Shown here piece by piece: positions 52,004-54,189 of a DNA stretch of 54,189 nt. The notes under the pieces are model-generated. The model had not been told where the DNA came from. It worked only from the letters and a program-made list of their open reading frames with translations, and made no database searches. Positions within the stretch are counted from its first letter, which is position 1; each line of letters starts with the position of its first letter. Source of the DNA: CACKLF01 sp002725175 (GTDB taxonomy: Bacteria; Pseudomonadota; Alphaproteobacteria; Rhodobacterales; Rhodobacteraceae). Location of the stretch: NCBI GenBank assembly GCA_002725175.2, contig PBQX02000105.1, positions 1 through 54,189 on the forward strand, read 5' to 3'. The position numbers and the translations under genes were made by a program.

Positions 52004-52592
52004 NTTGTTCCTTTTCCCGTAAACCTAGCATAGTTTGCAAATCCAAATTCTTAATCATATCTTTAAAAGCAGTGGCGCCCAGACTAGCATTGGNCTTCCA
52101 ATTTTTTGACGCACTTTCATCAGCATTATCAGATACATATTTAAAGCACATAAATTGAACATTCTTCAATACACAAACTTTNGCTATGGCATATGCCTCC
52201 ATGTCTACTAAATCNGTCTTAAGTTCAGGAGGGCTACTTACAAAATTATCCCCACTACTACATGAAAGACCTGTTCNACCGAAATCAATAACTGNTCTCT
52301 CTTCGAACGGTGTCACACCAATTTTAAAACCCAAAGCCNTNGCATCCATGTCTCTCTGAAAAAAATGAGACACTTCATGNAGNCCAANAAGATTTTTTCT
52401 CAAACTCCCTGCGGTGCCAAAATTAATTATTAACTTCGGTTCGTACTTGCTTATTATTTCTAGAGCCTTATAGGTAGCATTTATTTTCCCTACACCACAA
52501 TATTCTATATTAAATTCCGGTAATAGATTTCTTGGCAACTCTTCCTTTAGCGCAATAATAAGCAAAACTTCTTGCCTCTTATATAAAAGCAT
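51993..52592 (-). CDS. Phosphorylase-superfamily nucleosidase (MTA/SAH nucleosidase-like)
   Basis: The 199-residue protein begins LLIIALKEELP, has NFGTAGSL near 54-61 and the base- and ribose-binding VDMEAYAI near 133-140 followed by YVSDNADESA near 157-166, the order seen in 5'-methylthioadenosine / S-adenosylhomocysteine nucleosidases. It would cleave purine nucleosides such as SAH or MTA, by-products of methyl transfer and polyamine synthesis. It is shorter than typical Pfs (about 230). Start ATG 52592. Several N positions lie in 52160-52385. Confidence 0.8.
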   Translation of the reverse strand: MLLYKRQEVLLIIALKEELPRNLLPEFNIEYCGVGKINATYKALEIISKYEPKLIINFGTAGSLRKNLXXXHEVSHFFQRDMDXXALGFKIGVTPFEERXVIDFGXTGLSCSSGDNFVSSPPELKXDLVDMEAYAIXKVCVLKNVQFMCFKYVSDNADESASKNWKXNASLGATAFKDMIKNLDLQTMLGLREKEQXEN

Positions 52593-52761
52593 ATATCACC
52601 ATAATTTCAGAGTAATAATTTTTCTTACGAATTTACCTTAACCTTCTACTTATACTAAGTTCAACTCTGCTATATTCAAAACATTAGTTTAATTATTGCT
52701 AATTTTTAACCCTAAGAATAGTTCCCTTACCTTATGTAAATATTTTAGGTATAGTTTAATT

Positions 52762-53238
52762 ATGGAAAAAGTTTCTATTTTCGTTGATGTTCAAAATATC
52801 TATTACACAACAAAACAACAATTTAATTCTAATTTTGACTATAATAAATTTTGGAAATTAGTAACCCATCAAAGAGAAGTAGTTGCAGCGTTTGCCTATA
52901 CAACTGACAGAGGAGACGCAAAGCAGATTCAATTTCAAAATATTCTGAGAGGAATCGGTTTTGGAGTGAAACTGAAGCCTTTTATCAGTCGTGCAGATGG
53001 TTCTGCCAAAGGAGACTGGGATGTTGGAATTACAATTGACATTATGGAATACGCAATTAAGTCAGATGTTATCGTTTTAGCATCGGGGGATGGTGATTTC
53101 GATCTTCTAATAAATCGAATTAGGACACTACATAACATTAAAACAGAAATATACGGGGTTCCAAATTTGACTGCTAACTCTTTAAAGAATGCAACATCTA
53201 ATTTTTTCCCAATTAACCGAGAGCTACTCTTGAGGTAA
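52762..53238 (+). CDS. NYN domain (LabA/DUF88-like) putative RNase
   Basis: From ATG 52762 the 158-residue protein has the NYN/PIN-like acidic set: VSIFVDVQNIYY near 4-15 (Asp9), KGDWDVGITIDIMEYA near 88-103 and VLASGDGDFDLLINRIR near 109-125. The frame could open earlier at 52696 but that extension lacks conservation features. NYN proteins are Mg-dependent RNases or RNA-processing factors; LabA itself acts in cyanobacterial clock output. It is a single gene, divergent from the nucleosidase across 169 bases. Confidence 0.85.
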   Translation: MEKVSIFVDVQNIYYTTKQQFNSNFDYNKFWKLVTHQREVVAAFAYTTDRGDAKQIQFQNILRGIGFGVKLKPFISRADGSAKGDWDVGITIDIMEYAIKSDVIVLASGDGDFDLLINRIRTLHNIKTEIYGVPNLTANSLKNATSNFFPINRELLLR

Positions 53239-53291
53239 AAAAACACCGGATCACCTCAAAAACTTTACTTGATCGGCTTCTCTTAGATTAA

Positions 53292-53600
53292 CTAATCTTC
53301 GTCATAAATTTTTTTATCGGGCTCGTCTGAAGTTGCATAGACTCTCATTTCTTGAGCCATAGTTATAAAAAATCTATCAGCTCCTATAGCTTCCAATCTT
53401 TCATGAATCAGCGCTTCACTCTCTGCAATCCAATGACAAAACCAAAAATCTTGCTCTCCCAGCCAGTGCTGAAGACATTTGACCTTTTCGCCCTCAACTG
53501 AACCAAACCATTGCTTAGTGGTTACATCTTTATTATCTTCGAAATAGGCTTTTCTGGTTTCCTCAGATACAAATGTATGCGTACAAATAAAATGTTTCAT
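53292..53600 (-). CDS. Small hypothetical protein
   Basis: The 102-residue protein (MKHFICTHTFVSEET start) is not assigned to a family. It has four Trp in the middle (KQWFG, QHWLG, FWFCHWIAESE) and a helix LIHERLEAIGADRFFITMAQEM, resembling the DUF4242-like or ferredoxin-fold small proteins in general plan only. No signal or membrane segment. ATG 53600. It converges with the NYN gene. Confidence 0.55.
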   Translation of the reverse strand: MKHFICTHTFVSEETRKAYFEDNKDVTTKQWFGSVEGEKVKCLQHWLGEQDFWFCHWIAESEALIHERLEAIGADRFFITMAQEMRVYATSDEPDKKIYDED

Positions 53601-53760
53601 TTTTAATAATCCAAAAAAAAATTCTACTAAAAGTTAGCTTAGCTGATTATCAAATAAAACCTATAAATGGAAAATAGTTTAAAGTTGTATTCTTTTTAAT
53701 ATTTCAAAGGAAATTTAACACTTGCTAATTCGTGCTTTAGAAATGCTCAATAGGCCAGAT

Positions 53761-54048
53761 TTAAAATATGTGTTTCACCACTACTTCGCCAGCCAATCTG
53801 AAATCTTCTTGGAATAGATGCTTTAACTCACCTAAAACCCGACTCTCAGCACGTTTTCGAGATGTTTCTCTAGCTTCAATAGTAGGATAGACAGAAATAC
53901 CTAAACAATTTGTTTCAGTAGTTTTTATCATCATTAGCATCTCAGCATCTGGAAATAATTTTGGGCTATCACGTTGATACATTTCGAGGAACTCTTCCAT
54001 AGCTTCTTCACTTTTAAAATTCAATGATACCACATTAGTCGCAGTCAT
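53761..54048 (-). CDS. Small hypothetical protein, possibly a dimeric alpha-beta barrel
   Basis: ATG 54048 is preferred over ATG 54063 because AAGGG lies about seven bases before it. The 95-residue product has strand-helix-strand text (NVVSLNFKSEEAMEEFLEMYQ, AEMLMMIKTTETNCLGISVYP, ARETSRKRAESRVLGELKHL) of the kind seen in antibiotic-monooxygenase-like small domains, but no family is recognised with certainty. No signal peptide. It is 160 bases downstream-facing from the 102-residue gene, and that gap shows no feature. Confidence 0.55.
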   Translation of the reverse strand: MTATNVVSLNFKSEEAMEEFLEMYQRDSPKLFPDAEMLMMIKTTETNCLGISVYPTIEARETSRKRAESRVLGELKHLFQEDFRLAGEVVVKHIF

Positions 54049-54071
54049 GTTTTCACCCTTCATACTTTTTT

Positions 54072-54084
54072 GGCTATTATAGCC
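54072..54084 (-). promoter_or_regulatory. Palindrome containing a perfect TATAAT upstream of the last gene
   Basis: On the minus strand GGCTA-TAA-TAGCC is a 5-bp inverted repeat enclosing TATAAT, 24-36 bases upstream of ATG 54048. A -10 box inside an operator-like palindrome would allow repression. The -35 region is poor (GTTCTT-like), so the promoter is only a candidate. Confidence 0.35.
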
Positions 54085-54189
54085 GAAACACTATTTTAAA
54101 GAACAGTGTAATATTAATGATTATTCAATCAGCTGAGATTACTCTACCGTAAGTGTTTACTTTAAAGCACCATTTAACTTGTTCGCTTC

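Noticed and set aside
1..54189. tRNA genes, rRNA, insertion sequences, prophage or CRISPR
   Set aside because: A read of intergenic regions on both strands found no tRNA T-arm signatures, transposase-like frames or regularly spaced repeats; matches to GTTC-A motifs lie inside coding genes.

Overview
This AT-rich window carries no rRNA, tRNA, mobile element or CRISPR array. It reads as a chromosomal segment of a marine alphaproteobacterium. The evidence is a ruvCAB-ybgC-tolQRAB-pal-cpoB-tilS-ftsH cluster in alphaproteobacterial order, a DUF1489 gene, a histidyl-tRNA synthetase of the divergent alphaproteobacterial type, and a SAR11-like DMSP demethylase (dmdA). The many isolated N positions suggest a population or low-coverage consensus. 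I cannot name the genus; low-GC Rhodobacterales-like or SAR116-like lineages are guesses.

Layout. 1-5.3 kb: a proline-racemase-family gene (probable 3-hydroxyproline dehydratase), a CurA-like reductase, a LysE exporter, a non-pyrrolysine MttB-family methyltransferase and an SCP-x type thiolase. 5.4-8.9 kb: the thiamine transporter thiBPQ behind a TPP riboswitch. 8.9-10.6 kb: a cobalt-type nitrile hydratase operon (alpha, beta, accessory protein) whose last stop codon lies only 26 bases before the riboswitch. 10.7-12.5 kb: a UMF1-family transporter and aroQ. 12.7-17.8 kb: dmdA and rimO facing folD and fhs, a possible route from DMSP methyl groups through tetrahydrofolate to formate and ATP. 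17.9-29.2 kb: ftsH, tilS, the complete Tol-Pal system and the RuvABC resolvasome, all on the minus strand. 29.2-38.6 kb: prmA, msrA, an MFS protein, rpsD, DUF1489, hisS, dnaE. 38.8-43.8 kb: leuA, an EamA exporter, a hotdog thioesterase, a periplasmic rhodanese, a Nudix hydrolase, a GNAT enzyme and a copper-chaperone-like protein lacking the copper ligands. 44.1-51.2 kb: a complete BMP-type nucleoside/nucleobase ABC transporter, a cytosine-deaminase homologue and an MFS protein, all on the plus strand. 51.2-54 kb: small genes (VOC, MTA/SAH-nucleosidase-like, NYN nuclease, three orphan proteins of about 100 residues).

The most interesting points are these. The CodA homologue has Cys where E. 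coli CodA has its discriminating Asp-314, a signature of 5-methylcytosine deaminases, and it sits behind its own ABC importer. dmdA is grouped with the folate C1 oxidation genes. The nitrile hydratase operon abuts a TPP-controlled thiamine importer. ybgC appears to start at ATA, and several core genes start at TTG. A strong stem-loop separates the BMP binding-protein gene from its ATPase gene. No segment longer than about 330 bases lacks a gene; the longest such gap (43756-44085) is described in the feature list.
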